Shown here: piece after piece, positions 11,092 to 18,944 of the stretch
How the letters are laid out: every line of letters starts with the position of its first letter
Position numbering within the stretch: the stretch's first letter is position 1
Assembly: GCA_902789265.1 (NCBI GenBank)
Contig: CADANR010000002.1
Coordinates: 1 to 61,053 of the forward strand
Direction: 5' to 3'
Origin: an uncultured Lachnospiraceae bacterium
GTDB lineage: Bacteria; Bacillota; Clostridia; Lachnospirales; Lachnospiraceae
DNA: 61,053 nt
Made by a program: the position numbers and the translations under genes
The notes under the pieces: generated by a model
Database searches by the model: none
What the model was told of the DNA's origin: nothing
Seen by the model: the letters and a program-made list of their open reading frames with translations, nothing else

Positions 11092-11111
11092 CAACTTTTT
11101 TCCGATTGCTC
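11070..11111 (-). terminator. intrinsic terminator after rplL
   Basis: An 11-bp perfect inverted repeat GAGCAATCGGA/TCCGATTGCTC (11101-11111 with 11075-11085) encloses a 15-nt loop and is followed on the minus strand by TTTTTG. It lies about 66 nt after the rplL stop codon. In many bacteria some transcripts read from rplL into rpoB; the same DNA here also carries the rpoB promoter. Confidence 0.85.
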
Positions 11112-11177
11112 TTAATTTTTTTAACTTTGCTTTATTTGGTTTCGAAATCCTTCAAAACCGCTCTCGTTTTCCTTATA

Positions 11178-11555
11178 TTACTTTAAGGTAACCTTAGCGC
11201 CTTCAGCCTCAAGTTTGGTCTTAAGTTCTTCAGCTTCTTCCTTGGAAACGCCTTCTTTGATAACCTTAGGAGCGCCGTCAACAACGTCCTTAGCTTCCTT
11301 AAGTCCAAGACCTGTAGCATCACGAACAACTTTGATAACCTTAACCTTGTTCGGGCCTGCTTCGGTAAGTTCTACATTGAACTCGGTCTTCTCTTCAGCT
11401 GCTGCAGCCTCACCAGCACCTGCTGCTGCAACAACAACGCCTGCTGCTGCGGATACACCGAACTCTTCCTCACATGCTTTTACTAATTCGTTTAATTCAA
11501 GTACGCTAAGCTCTTTGATAGCGTCGATAAATTCCTGGGTAGTTAATTTAGCCAT
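11178..11555 (-). CDS. rplL: 50S ribosomal protein L7/L12
   Basis: L7/L12 dimers form the mobile stalk of the 50S subunit that recruits translational GTPases. The 125-residue protein has the N-terminal dimerisation domain ([26 protein letters not shown]), an Ala/Gly-rich flexible hinge around residues 36-54, and the C-terminal domain with the conserved [34 protein letters not shown] precedes the start codon. It follows rplJ by 93 nt with no promoter visible between them, so it belongs to the L10-led operon. Confidence 0.98.
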   Translation of the reverse strand: MAKLTTQEFIDAIKELSVLELNELVKACEEEFGVSAAAGVVVAAAGAGEAAAAEEKTEFNVELTEAGPNKVKVIKVVRDATGLGLKEAKDVVDGAPKVIKEGVSKEEAEELKTKLEAEGAKVTLK

Positions 11556-11648
11556 TTTTATTTTCCTCCATTATTATTTGTAGTCTAAATTGTTACAATT
11601 TTCCGTATCGATTTTACGATACTTTCAAACCGATTTGATTTGAAAAAT

Positions 11649-12143
11649 TTAAGCCTCTGCGCCCTGTTTCTCTGCGATCTGGTTGAGAACGCGAGCCATG
11701 TTGGCAATCGGAGACTGCATGCTGCCGAACAATCTTCCAAGAAGAACTTCTTTGGAAGGGATTGCGGAAATCTGCTTGATACCGTCTGCATCGTAAACGG
11801 CACCTTCTACAATACCACCTTTAACTTCAAGTTTGTCAGCGGTCTTTGCAAAATTGCAAAGTACTCTGGCAGGTGCTGTAGCATCCTCTGTAGAATAAGC
11901 CATTGCACTGGGTCCCTCTAAGTAAGGAGCAAGTCCTTCACAATCGGTTCCTTTGAATGCAAAGTTCATCATGGTGTTCTTGTATACCTTATAGGTAACA
12001 CCTGCTTCACGAAGCTCTTTACGAAGTCTGGTGTCCTGCTCTACGGTAAGTCCGCGATAGTCTACAAGTACAACGGATTTGGCATCTTTAATACCTGCAG
12101 AAATCTCTTCCACGATGGGGCTTTTCAACTCAACTTTAGCCAT
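11649..12143 (-). CDS. rplJ: 50S ribosomal protein L10
   Basis: L10 anchors L7/L12 dimers to 23S rRNA at the base of the stalk. The 164-residue protein has the usual features: AGIKDAKSVVLVDYRGLTVEQDTRLRKELREA in the RNA-binding domain and a C-terminal helix for L7/L12. A good AGGAGGAAA ribosome-binding site precedes the ATG. An L10 leader and attenuator lie directly upstream, which suggests autoregulation when free L10(L12)4 binds the leader. Confidence 0.97.
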   Translation of the reverse strand: MAKVELKSPIVEEISAGIKDAKSVVLVDYRGLTVEQDTRLRKELREAGVTYKVYKNTMMNFAFKGTDCEGLAPYLEGPSAMAYSTEDATAPARVLCNFAKTADKLEVKGGIVEGAVYDADGIKQISAIPSKEVLLGRLFGSMQSPIANMARVLNQIAEKQGAEA

Positions 12144-12193
12144 TTGATTTTCCTCCTTTTCTTTATTTTGTTGCCGAAAAAGAGATTTTTAAT

Positions 12194-12336
12194 ATGAAAA
12201 ACCTCTTGCCGCAAGGACAAGAGGTGATTAAACCGGATAAAATCCCTATTGAAATCTCACTCATCCTCGGTAGGCGCTGTGCTTACGCCGCATATCCGCG
12301 GCACCTACTGTCTTCGGCATGGTCGTTTTGGCGACC
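12194..12336 (-). ncRNA. L10 leader (ribosomal protein autoregulatory leader)
   Basis: Read on the minus strand, the leader contains CCGAAGACAGTAGGTGC, paired across a GC-rich arm with GCGCCTACCGAGG. This is the signature I know for the L10 leader of Firmicutes, where L10/L12 binds its own mRNA. It lies between the promoter at 12343-12371 and rplJ and ends in an attenuator hairpin at 12202-12224. Binding of L10 is expected to favour termination (established for the family, inferred here). Confidence 0.85.
12196..12224 (-). terminator. attenuator terminator in the rplJ leader
   Basis: CCTCTTG/CAAGAGG stem (12218-12224 with 12202-12208) with a 9-nt loop, followed on the minus strand by TTTTTC. 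It is about 55 nt before the rplJ start, which fits leader-controlled attenuation and not an operon end. Confidence 0.85.
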
Positions 12337-12342
12337 TTATCT

Positions 12343-12371
12343 AGAATATCATGCTTCCGTACCCGTGTCAA
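12343..12371 (-). promoter_or_regulatory. sigma-A promoter of rplJ-rplL
   Basis: TTGACA (12366-12371), 17 nt, TATTCT (12343-12348) on the minus strand. Transcription would start near 12336, at the 5' edge of the L10 leader. Confidence 0.88.
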
Positions 12372-12394
12372 TTGGAAATTTCTGAATTCTGTAC

Positions 12395-12490
12395 TTTTCT
12401 AAATGGCTCGCATCGTGTCTTCACGCTCGCCCCTGCGGCTCCATCTAGCGCAGGGGATCCGCAGTGGCGAACTACAAGCCACTCGCTCGA
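12395..12490. other. GC-rich palindromic spacer DNA, unexplained
   Basis: Between family-A copy A1 and the rplJ promoter lies about 95 bp with several hairpins: CCCCTGCG/CGCAGGGG (10-nt loop), AGTGGC/GCCACT (9-nt loop) and a small CGTG/CACG. It is more GC-rich than its surroundings. There is no T-tract, so it is a poor intrinsic terminator for rplA. No coding frame is evident and no second copy was seen in this window. Confidence 0.5.
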
Positions 12491-12497
12491 GGAAATA

Positions 12498-12681
12498 CAT
12501 TATACAGCGGACGATTGTAATGTTTGTAGCCGTGGGTACTTGATGAGCGTCGGTTCTTAATGAGCAAGACGCCAGTCAAAGCGAATTTAGAACCGCTACG
12601 TGAATCAGCGTATCAAAACTAAATTGCGTTGCAATTTTGTTTTGGAGCGTGCCCACGGGACAAATATTCAATCGGAAGCAC
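12498..12681 (-). repeat. family-A dispersed structured element, copy A1
   Basis: This copy shares long blocks with 29092-29245, starting CATTATACAGCGGAC. Arms CGATTG (12512) and CAATCG (12669) open a long imperfect stem. It continues through AATGTTTGT/ACAAATATT and CCGTGGGTAC/GTGCCCACGG, with G-T wobbles. Inside are GGTTCT/AGAACC and an extra AT-rich hairpin absent from A2. It lies 52 nt downstream of the rplA stop codon. The outer pair is CG-ATTG here but CA-ATTG in A2, and both are still complementary. Strand is given as the sense of rplA; the palindrome could act in either sense. Confidence 0.85.
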
Positions 12682-12726
12682 CCGAATCCGCATTCATTCA
12701 ATTACTTTGCCAGTTCGCTTTCCGAA

Positions 12727-13416
12727 TTACAGCTTAGCTCCGTTTACTTTCACGCCGGGGCCCATGGTAGTGGAAAGGGTAATGCTTCTTAAGTACTGAC
12801 CCTTTAATGCGCTGGGCTTAGCCTTGATGATTGCACCCATAAGTGCATCGAAGTTCTGGTTTAACTGCTCCTCGGTAAAGGAAGCCTTTCCAATCGGGCA
12901 GTGGATGATATTTGCCTTATCAAGTCTGTACTCGATTTTACCGGCTTTAATATCATTGATAGCCTTGGTAACGTCCATTGTTACGGTACCTGCCTTCGGG
13001 TTCGGCATAAGTCCTTTAGGACCGAGCACCTTACCGAGACGACCTACAACACCCATCATGTCGGGAGTTGCAACAACAACGTCGAAATCAAGCCATCCTT
13101 CATTCTGAATCTTGGGAATTAATTCGTCGCCGCCTACGAAATCAGCGCCAGCTGCTTCTGCCTCGGCAACCTTGTCACCCTTTGCGAAAACAAGTACACG
13201 AACTGTCTTACCTGTTCCGTTGGGAAGTACAACCGCACCACGAATCTGCTCTTCAGCGTGACGTCCGTCACATCCGGTTCTGATATGAACTTCTACAGTT
13301 TCGTCAAACTTTGCTGTAGCGGTTTTCTTTACTAATGAAATTGCATCTGCAGGATCATAAAGAACGCTTCTGTCTACCTGCTTTGCAGCCTCGTTATATT
13401 TCTTTCCGTGTTTCAT
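12727..13416 (-). CDS. rplA: 50S ribosomal protein L1
   Basis: L1 forms the stalk that contacts E-site tRNA and can repress its own mRNA. I choose ATG 13416 ([22 protein letters not shown], 229 residues). It has the family's normal N-terminus and AAGGAGGATATCAGA just upstream; the longer frame to 13440 overlaps that ribosome-binding site. The [24 protein letters not shown] signature is intact, as is the C-terminal [15 protein letters not shown]. It follows the damaged rplK by 56 nt. Confidence 0.97.
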   Translation of the reverse strand: MKHGKKYNEAAKQVDRSVLYDPADAISLVKKTATAKFDETVEVHIRTGCDGRHAEEQIRGAVVLPNGTGKTVRVLVFAKGDKVAEAEAAGADFVGGDELIPKIQNEGWLDFDVVVATPDMMGVVGRLGKVLGPKGLMPNPKAGTVTMDVTKAINDIKAGKIEYRLDKANIIHCPIGKASFTEEQLNQNFDALMGAIIKAKPSALKGQYLRSITLSTTMGPGVKVNGAKL

Positions 13417-13472
13417 TCTGATATCCTCCTTGTGGTTCAATGCATATAAAATGCTCCCACGTTCTCCTACTG

Positions 13473-13932
13473 TTAGTCTTCTACTACGATACCCATACTT
13501 CTTGCGGTACCTTCAATCATGCTCATAGCTGCTTCAATGCTTGCTGCATTTAAATCCGGCATCTTCATTTCTGCGATCTCACGGATCTTATCCTTGGAAA
13601 TCTTTGCTACCTTTTCCTTGTTCGGCTTTCCGGAAGCTGATTTCAAATTGCAAGCCTTCTTAAGAAGAACTGCAGCAGGCGGAGTCTTGGTAATAAAACT
13701 GAAAGATTTGTCTGCATAAACTGTGATAACAACAGGAATGATTAAATCACCCTTATCTGCTGTCTTTGCGTTGAACTGCTTTGTGAATTCAACGATGTTT
13801 TGCGTTGAACTGCTTTGTGAATTCAACGATGTTTACACCATGCTGTCCAAGTGCAGGACCAACCGGTGGTGCCGGTGTTGCTTTGCCGGCAGGAATCTGT
13901 AATTTGATATAACCTGTTACTTTCTTTGCCAT
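13473..13932 (-). pseudogene. rplK: 50S ribosomal protein L11, frameshifted by a 34-bp duplication
   Basis: L11 builds the GTPase-associated centre with 23S rRNA. The gene starts at ATG 13932 ([20 protein letters not shown], with GGAGGTAGCC upstream). It reads correctly to FTKQFNAK and then hits TGA at 13789-13791, because 34 bp are duplicated in tandem. The rest of L11 ([17 protein letters not shown] to the end) continues in another frame to 13473, where a TTG at 13826 opens the downstream frame. Removing one 34-bp unit leaves 426 nt, exactly 141 codons plus stop, the normal L11 length. The remainder of the protein is undamaged, which argues for a recent mutation or an assembly or sequencing error. 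Confidence 0.93.
13765..13834 (-). repeat. 34-bp perfect tandem duplication inside rplK
   Basis: Bases 13765-13800 match 13799-13834 exactly at an offset of 34 bp. Since 34 is not a multiple of three, it shifts the rplK frame by one. Confidence 0.97.
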
Positions 13933-14079
13933 TTTGGCTACCTCCTGATAAATGTGGTTCGGCGCTTCTTCTTAATCCAAAAGAAAAATCAATTAAAGTC
14001 CCGAAGAAGCTCCCACTGCCGTCACACAGAGTGTTTCGGCAACTTTGCTGCTCTATATAAAAGGAATACTCCCTCTATA

Positions 14080-14826
14080 TCAATTTTTAATCTTTCTTAC
14101 ATCGGTAAATGCAATCTCAACAGGTGTCTCGCGGCCGAACAGATCAACGTTGATAATAACAACCTGCTTGCCTTCATCCACACGCTTAACGATTCCGACA
14201 GTATCCTGCCATACACCGGATGTAACGGAAACCTGGTCTCCCTCTTTGACATCCAGATGAATCTTTCTCTCGCCTGCGCCGACATTTAAGACTCTCATTT
14301 CATCTTCCGATAAAGGAACTGGCTTGCTTCCGGGTCCTACGAATCCGGTAACACCACGCGTATTACGAACTACATACCATGCATCGTTATTATCGGCATC
14401 CATGTGAATCAGAACATATCCCGGGAATAACTTCTTGGAAACAGTCTTCTTCTGGTTATTCTTGGTTTCCACAACATCCTGCATCGGAACGCGGACTTCT
14501 AAAATCTCATTCTCAAGGTGACGGTTCTCAACGGCTTTCTCGATATTGGCTTTCACCTTGCCTTCATATCCGGAATAAGTATGTACAACATACCATCCCA
14601 TGCCCTTGCCGCTCTTGTTGTCGGACTGACCGATATCGTATTCTTCTTCCTGCTTTGCACCTTCTTCTGTGTTTGCAGCCTCTGCAGGTGCAACATCTGC
14701 GGATACAGCATCCGCACTCTCTGCAACGGGAGCACTGATTTCTTCCGTAGCAGGTGCATCGGAAGGAGTTTCATTTACTGCATTTTCCACCGTTTCGGGT
14801 GCGGCCGAAATTTTATTCTCTTCCAT
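14080..14826 (-). CDS. nusG: transcription termination/antitermination factor NusG
   Basis: NusG binds the RNA polymerase clamp and couples transcription to partners. The NGN domain begins at about residue 76 (MGWYVVHTYSGYEGKVKANIEKAVENR) and includes KKLFPGYVLIHM. The KOW domain (VKEGDQVSVTSGVWQDTVGIVKRVDEGK) is at the C-terminus. The 248-residue product carries an extra N-terminal stretch of about 75 residues rich in Ala, Glu, Pro and Ser and probably disordered. A GAGAGG site precedes the long start, while the internal ATG at the NGN domain has no good site, so I keep the long form. It lies in the order secE-nusG-rplK-rplA. Confidence 0.96.
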   Translation of the reverse strand: MEENKISAAPETVENAVNETPSDAPATEEISAPVAESADAVSADVAPAEAANTEEGAKQEEEYDIGQSDNKSGKGMGWYVVHTYSGYEGKVKANIEKAVENRHLENEILEVRVPMQDVVETKNNQKKTVSKKLFPGYVLIHMDADNNDAWYVVRNTRGVTGFVGPGSKPVPLSEDEMRVLNVGAGERKIHLDVKEGDQVSVTSGVWQDTVGIVKRVDEGKQVVIINVDLFGRETPVEIAFTDVRKIKN

Positions 14827-14845
14827 ATATTGTATGTCCTCTCAA

Positions 14846-15049
14846 TTATAAGTTGATGAGTTTGTCGATACCTGTTTTTGCAAGAAAATCAATGCCTGCA
14901 ATGAGCGCAGAACAAACAACCGTAATGAATGTAACCAATACGGTCTGTTTGATAATGTCATCTTTGGTAGGCCAGGTGATTTTCTTAAATTCACGCTTTA
15001 CGCCATGAAAGAAATTCGGCTTGTTTTCTTTATTATTTGAATCTGCCAT
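14846..15049 (-). CDS. secE: preprotein translocase subunit SecE
   Basis: SecE is the small clamp subunit of the SecYEG channel. The 67 residues contain the conserved amphipathic helix GVKREFKKITWPTKDDI and a single C-terminal membrane segment (TVLVTFITVVCSALIAGIDFL), the minimal SecE form typical of Gram-positives. It lies between rpmG and nusG, as in most Firmicutes, and ends 19 nt before nusG. Confidence 0.96.
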   Translation of the reverse strand: MADSNNKENKPNFFHGVKREFKKITWPTKDDIIKQTVLVTFITVVCSALIAGIDFLAKTGIDKLINL

Positions 15050-15096
15050 TTTACGTCCTTTCAGTTCGTAAGGAATCTTATAAACAATTTAAAAAA

Positions 15097-15246
15097 TTAT
15101 TTGGTTTCCTTATGTAACGTATGAGCCTTGCAGAATCTGCAATACTTCTTGGTTTCCATTCTGTCCGGATGAGTCTTCTTATCCTTGGTCAGGTTATAGT
15201 TACGCTGTTTGCATTCTGTACATGCTAAAGTAATTCTGGTGCGCAT
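15097..15246 (-). CDS. rpmG: 50S ribosomal protein L33
   Basis: A 49-residue L33, starting [17 protein letters not shown], with the two zinc-binding CxxC pairs (CTEC and CRFC) of the zinc-containing form. GGAGGAAAAAG precedes the ATG. It is the first gene of the rpmG-secE-nusG-rplK-rplA unit; the promoter and a highly structured leader lie upstream. Confidence 0.96.
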   Translation of the reverse strand: MRTRITLACTECKQRNYNLTKDKKTHPDRMETKKYCRFCKAHTLHKETK

Positions 15247-15290
15247 TTCTTTTTCCTCCGTAAATATCCGTATATAATATGTAACATGTC

Positions 15291-15386
15291 CTACTTGCTG
15301 CTTCGCATGGATATTTCGAATCGCCCTGAAAATTAACCCATGCGAGCATGGTTAATTTTCTGCCGCTTCGAAATACACGCAAGTAG
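15291..15386 (-). other. large structured leader element upstream of rpmG
   Basis: In the transcribed (minus) sense the leader folds into nested perfect stems: CTACTTGC/GCAAGTAG (8 bp), TATTTCGAA/TTCGAAATA (9 bp), GAAAATTAACC/GGTTAATTTTC (11 bp), and an apical CATGC/GCATG. One side branch, TGC-GAA-GCA, makes a three-way junction likely. It lies between the promoter and the rpmG ribosome-binding site. It has no poly-T tail of its own, so a regulatory RNA or an inserted palindromic repeat are both possible. No second copy was seen in this window. Confidence 0.75.
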
Positions 15387-15436
15387 TGATTTTTAGTGCA
15401 CAAAAAAAAGGACCTAAAAACTAATGTCGCTTTAGT

Positions 15437-15465
15437 AGAATATCACAGGAATCCTATCCCGTCAA
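15437..15465 (-). promoter_or_regulatory. sigma-A promoter of rpmG-secE-nusG-rplK-rplA
   Basis: TTGACG (15460-15465), 17 nt, TATTCT (15437-15442) on the minus strand, giving a leader of about 180 nt that includes the structured element at 15291-15386. Confidence 0.83.
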
Positions 15466-15544
15466 TAAAATGTTGAAATAAAATGAGAAATATAATTTAA
15501 ATATGAAGTTTACTGATAAAGTGTAATGACAAAATATTCTATTG

Positions 15545-15574
15545 AAAAGAGTAGGGAGAAAAAACTCCCTACTC
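15545..15574 (-). terminator. intrinsic terminator of the HPr-like gene
   Basis: GAGTAGGGAG/CTCCCTACTC perfect 10-bp stem with a T6 loop, followed by TTTTC on the minus strand. The 5' arm contains the stop codon of the HPr-like gene, so terminator and coding end overlap. Confidence 0.9.
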
Positions 15575-15832
15575 TCCAAGACCACCTTCAATCACTGCAA
15601 CCAAATGATCCAATGCCTCTTTTTCATCAACACCTTCACATATCAGTTTGATCTCGTCACCGCTTTTGACACATGCTCCGAGTACGCTCAGTACGCTCTT
15701 TGCATTCGCCGTACTGTCACGAAACTGGAATGTAATCAGTGACTTATACTGGATTGCTTCTTTACACAACGTCCCCGCCGGTCCAAGATGCAGTCCGGTA
15801 GGATTCTTAATCACTACGCTCTGACTAACCAT
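15569..15832 (-). CDS. HPr-family phosphocarrier protein lacking Arg17
   Basis: An 87-residue HPr-fold protein. HPr passes phosphate from enzyme I to sugar-specific PTS enzymes through His15 and, in Firmicutes, is regulated by phosphorylation on Ser46. Here His15 is present in NPTGLHLGPAG and Ser46 in NAKSVLSVLG. The normally invariant Arg17 of GLHARPA is Gly17, encoded by GGA, one base from AGA. Arg17 stabilises the phosphohistidine, so phosphotransfer may be weak and the Ser46 regulatory role may dominate (inference). No enzyme I or HPr kinase gene is nearby. I therefore do not call it ptsH or crh; Crh lacks His15, which this protein keeps. It is monocistronic, ending in its own terminator. 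Confidence 0.88.
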   Translation of the reverse strand: MVSQSVVIKNPTGLHLGPAGTLCKEAIQYKSLITFQFRDSTANAKSVLSVLGACVKSGDEIKLICEGVDEKEALDHLVAVIEGGLGE

Positions 15833-15884
15833 CTGCGTACCTCCAATTCATTTAGTTTTTTTGCTTTTGCTATTTTTGCATTTC

Positions 15885-15916
15885 CGGACTTTCCGATCCC
15901 CCGAACGGAAAGTCCG
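15885..15916. terminator. stem-loop between glmM and the HPr-like gene
   Basis: Perfect 11-bp inverted repeat CGGACTTTCCG/CGGAAAGTCCG with a 10-nt loop, about 100 nt after the glmM stop. On the minus strand it is not followed by a T-tract; on the plus strand CTTTT follows. It may end glmM transcription inefficiently or protect its 3' end. Confidence 0.45.
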
Positions 15917-16018
15917 CTTTTACTTCAAATTCAATTTGCTTTATTTCAATATAAAAGTCCTGTAACCCAATAAAATTATACCATACAGAAAGTCTTTAAA
16001 GCAATATCAAATCCTTAC

Positions 16019-17368
16019 TTACATGATGGTGCTCTGAATCAAATCTGCAAGCTTTCTTGCTTCCTCATCAATCATCTTCTGATCCTTGCCTTCGATCATA
16101 ACACGTACCATCGGTTCAGTTCCGGAAGGACGGATTAATACTCTTCCTTCACCGGCAAACTTCTTGTTTAATTCCTCGATTGCTGCCGCAATTTCGGGAT
16201 ATTCCATATAATGCTCTTTCTTGTGGTTCGGAACCTTTGCATTAACAAGTGCCTGAGGAAGTACTTCCATAATAGATGCAAGCTCGGATAATTTCTTTCC
16301 GGTATCTACAACAACCTGAAGAAGGAGAAGTGCGGATAAGAGTCCGTCACCGGTGGTGTTGCGATCTAAGAAAATGATATGTCCGGACTGCTCGCCGCCT
16401 AAGTTGTAATCATGCTCCTTCATATGCTCCAAAACATAACGGTCGCCAACCTTCGTGGTTTCCAAGTTGATTCCGTTTTCCTTTGCCATAAGGGTCATAC
16501 CGAGGTTACTCATAACGGTAACAACAATAGTATTCTGCTTTAAGGAGCCTCTTTCCTTCATATAATTTCCGATAATCGACATGACCTGGTCGCCGTCTAC
16601 CAATTTTCCGTTTTCGTCTACGGCAAGCATTCTGTCCGCATCTCCGTCAAATGCAAGTCCCAAGTTTGCCTTTTCATATACAACTCTTGCACATAACTCT
16701 TCCATATGAGTGGAACCGCAGTTTGCATTGATATTGGTTCCGTCCGGATTGTTGTGAATTGCAACCACGTTTGCACCGAGTTCTTTCAATGCTTCCACGG
16801 AAGTATAATAGGAAGCACCTTCTGCACAGTCCACTACGATTTTTAATCCGGAAAGATCTACGTTTACGGAACGGATGGAGTGGTTAATATACTCTTCTCT
16901 TGCATCCGTACGATATTTAATCTTACCTACACCGGAGCCGGTCGGAAAATTCACACCCTTCATGTTATTCTTGATCAGTGCTTCAATTTCGTCCTCGAGT
17001 GCATCCGGAAGTTTGTATCCTTCTCCGTCAAAGAATTTGATTCCGTTGAATTCCACGGGATTGTGGGATGCGGAAATAACAACACCTGCATCCACTTTAT
17101 ATTTCTTAGCAAGATATGCAACTGCGGGAGTCGGAAGAACTCCTACGTAAACCGCATTTGCACCTACCGAGCAGGCACCTGCCATAAGTGCATTTGCAAG
17201 CATATCTCCGGAAATTCTTGTATCGCAGCCTACCATGATGGTCGGTTTATGATTTGTCTCCTTGGATAATACATACGCGCCTGCCTGTCCGAGCTGCATT
17301 GCAAGAAGCGGAGTCAGCTCCTCATTTGCCACGCCACGTACACCGTCTGTTCCGAACATTCTTCCCAT
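16019..17368 (-). CDS. glmM: phosphoglucosamine mutase
   Basis: GlmM converts glucosamine-6-phosphate to glucosamine-1-phosphate for UDP-GlcNAc and peptidoglycan synthesis. The 449 residues have the four-domain phosphohexomutase layout. The phosphoserine loop is VISASHNP with Ser101, metal binding is by DGDADR (D241, D243, D245), and the phosphate loop [12 protein letters not shown] is near the C-terminus. It lies downstream of ybbR and cdaA, the classical cdaA-cdaR-glmM cluster in which GlmM and CdaR modulate CdaA. Family-B element B1 lies in the 220-bp gap to ybbR, so glmM may be expressed separately. Confidence 0.97.
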   Translation of the reverse strand: MGRMFGTDGVRGVANEELTPLLAMQLGQAGAYVLSKETNHKPTIMVGCDTRISGDMLANALMAGACSVGANAVYVGVLPTPAVAYLAKKYKVDAGVVISASHNPVEFNGIKFFDGEGYKLPDALEDEIEALIKNNMKGVNFPTGSGVGKIKYRTDAREEYINHSIRSVNVDLSGLKIVVDCAEGASYYTSVEALKELGANVVAIHNNPDGTNINANCGSTHMEELCARVVYEKANLGLAFDGDADRMLAVDENGKLVDGDQVMSIIGNYMKERGSLKQNTIVVTVMSNLGMTLMAKENGINLETTKVGDRYVLEHMKEHDYNLGGEQSGHIIFLDRNTTGDGLLSALLLLQVVVDTGKKLSELASIMEVLPQALVNAKVPNHKKEHYMEYPEIAAAIEELNKKFAGEGRVLIRPSGTEPMVRVMIEGKDQKMIDEEARKLADLIQSTIM

Positions 17369-17446
17369 TTTTTACCTCTTTCCCAGAACCTTGTTCTGTT
17401 ATATAGTTATTTGTTTTTATTGTACTAATTTTATTATACTTTACCG

Positions 17447-17567
17447 GCAATTATAAAAGTCTTGGAGACGGGCTCTATAGAACGGGAGCAAAGCTCAACC
17501 TTTCTTTTAATCTGTAAAGTTTGAATTGCGAGCCTCTACGAGACCGTCGAAAAAACATTATAATTGC
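17447..17567 (-). repeat. family-B dispersed structured element, copy B1
   Basis: The core at 17467-17548 shares the blocks GGGCTCTATAGAACGGG and CCTCTACGAGACC with B2 and B3. It is closed by GACGG/CCGTC and enclosed by an outer perfect 10-bp stem, GCAATTATAA/TTATAATTGC (17447-17456 with 17558-17567). The apical part (TCAAACTTT/AAAGGTTGA) is variable but self-complementary. It lies between the ybbR stop (21 nt away) and the glmM start. Minus is the direction of the flanking genes. Confidence 0.88.
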
Positions 17568-17588
17568 TTCATGTATAATGCATTAAAA

Positions 17589-18878
17589 CTATTGCTCATC
17601 GAAAACCCGGACTCTGACGGAGCATCCTTCCTCCATCCGCACGCCGTTCGGAAGAACCATCTGCGGTACCATTGTATAAATACCGTTCGGAATTTCCGTA
17701 TATTCGTGATCACGTTCATACGCATCGATATCGATGGATACGATCAGAGTCTTCTCATCCACTTCGCCGATTAATTCGGACAGACCGTAGATTCTGACGA
17801 TAAGTTTTCCGTCCTGAATGAAGTCACCTTCCTCTAATATTTCTCCCGCCTTTCCTTCAGGCAGACCGACAAAACGAATCTCCGAAATGTCTTTTGTCAA
17901 AATCGTATAGGTTTCCTTGCGGATTAATCCGGTTGCCTTTGCATATCCGTCATATCCTTTTTCTGCAAGTTCCACACCGGCAGGAAGATAATCGGTTAAA
18001 TCAACCTCAACCGTAAGATTGGTTCTGAGCCCGTCCACGTTGAGCGCATCACCTTTGACCGTAATACGGTTGATATTCTCAACCACGCCCTTTCTGCCGC
18101 AGATTAATACACTGTCATAATCCGTAATTACTTCTCCGGTCAGTGCATATCCTTCTTCGGGAGTACCGTTAAACTCATATACCACGTCAACTTCCTTCGA
18201 GAAAAGGATCTCCTGATTGATATTGACATTGGAAATATTCATGTTGATTCTGGAGGATTCCACTCTCACTCCGTCTTCATCATAAAGATAAATCGGAACG
18301 GATGCAGAAACATTCGAGGATGCATTATCCACATTCAAAATTGCCTTTGCACTCTCTATCGTGGAAACAATGGATTCCGGGCCTGAAATCTGCACCTGGT
18401 TCAAGTCCACTGTTCTGGTGCCTAAAACATAATCCTCGGCAGGTGTTCCTTCTGTCTCTACAACGATACGTTTCGTGGTTCTCTGCAGCTTTTCGATATT
18501 CAGTTTTACATTTTCCGAACTTAATTTGATATTGTCCAGTTCATTTCCGGATTTGCCGCTTGTTACCTTAATGGAAATGGTATTCATACTGGATAAATCC
18601 TTCATATCCGCGGTTGCGATAATATTATCCTCGGAAATATCTTCAATGATGCTTCTTCTTCCGGTAACGGTAACATCGATAATATCCGAATTATCCAAAA
18701 CCTCATAGCACAAGCCCTGTTTTTCAAGCTCGGTGCCATGCAGAATCTTAACCTGAACTCCGGAAAATTGGACGCTCTTAACCGGATCGTCGATATTCAC
18801 GACGATCAGCCATAAGATTACTGCAAATACCAATGCAAGAATCTTCAAATCAAGATTGTGAGTCAATTTTTCCTTCAT
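17589..18878 (-). CDS. cdaR: YbbR-domain regulator of diadenylate cyclase (CdaR/YbbR)
   Basis: A 429-residue extracytoplasmic protein with one N-terminal membrane anchor (LDLKILALVFAVILWLIVVNI, about residues 8-28) and roughly four YbbR beta-domains. Each has the recurrent VxGxxxxV/I pattern, for example VTGRRSIIEDI, ISGPESIVSTIESA and ICGRKGVVENI. YbbR/CdaR proteins bind and modulate the membrane cyclase CdaA. It follows cdaA by 66 nt and precedes glmM, which fits. It is not the sugar-diacid CdaR regulator, an unrelated protein of the same name. Confidence 0.93.
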   Translation of the reverse strand: MKEKLTHNLDLKILALVFAVILWLIVVNIDDPVKSVQFSGVQVKILHGTELEKQGLCYEVLDNSDIIDVTVTGRRSIIEDISEDNIIATADMKDLSSMNTISIKVTSGKSGNELDNIKLSSENVKLNIEKLQRTTKRIVVETEGTPAEDYVLGTRTVDLNQVQISGPESIVSTIESAKAILNVDNASSNVSASVPIYLYDEDGVRVESSRINMNISNVNINQEILFSKEVDVVYEFNGTPEEGYALTGEVITDYDSVLICGRKGVVENINRITVKGDALNVDGLRTNLTVEVDLTDYLPAGVELAEKGYDGYAKATGLIRKETYTILTKDISEIRFVGLPEGKAGEILEEGDFIQDGKLIVRIYGLSELIGEVDEKTLIVSIDIDAYERDHEYTEIPNGIYTMVPQMVLPNGVRMEEGCSVRVRVFDEQ

Positions 18879-18944
18879 CTGACTACTGCTCCGATATCTC
18901 TTCCGGTTTCTTCTCTTTACCGGTTAGTCTTATCTTTCTTTTTT

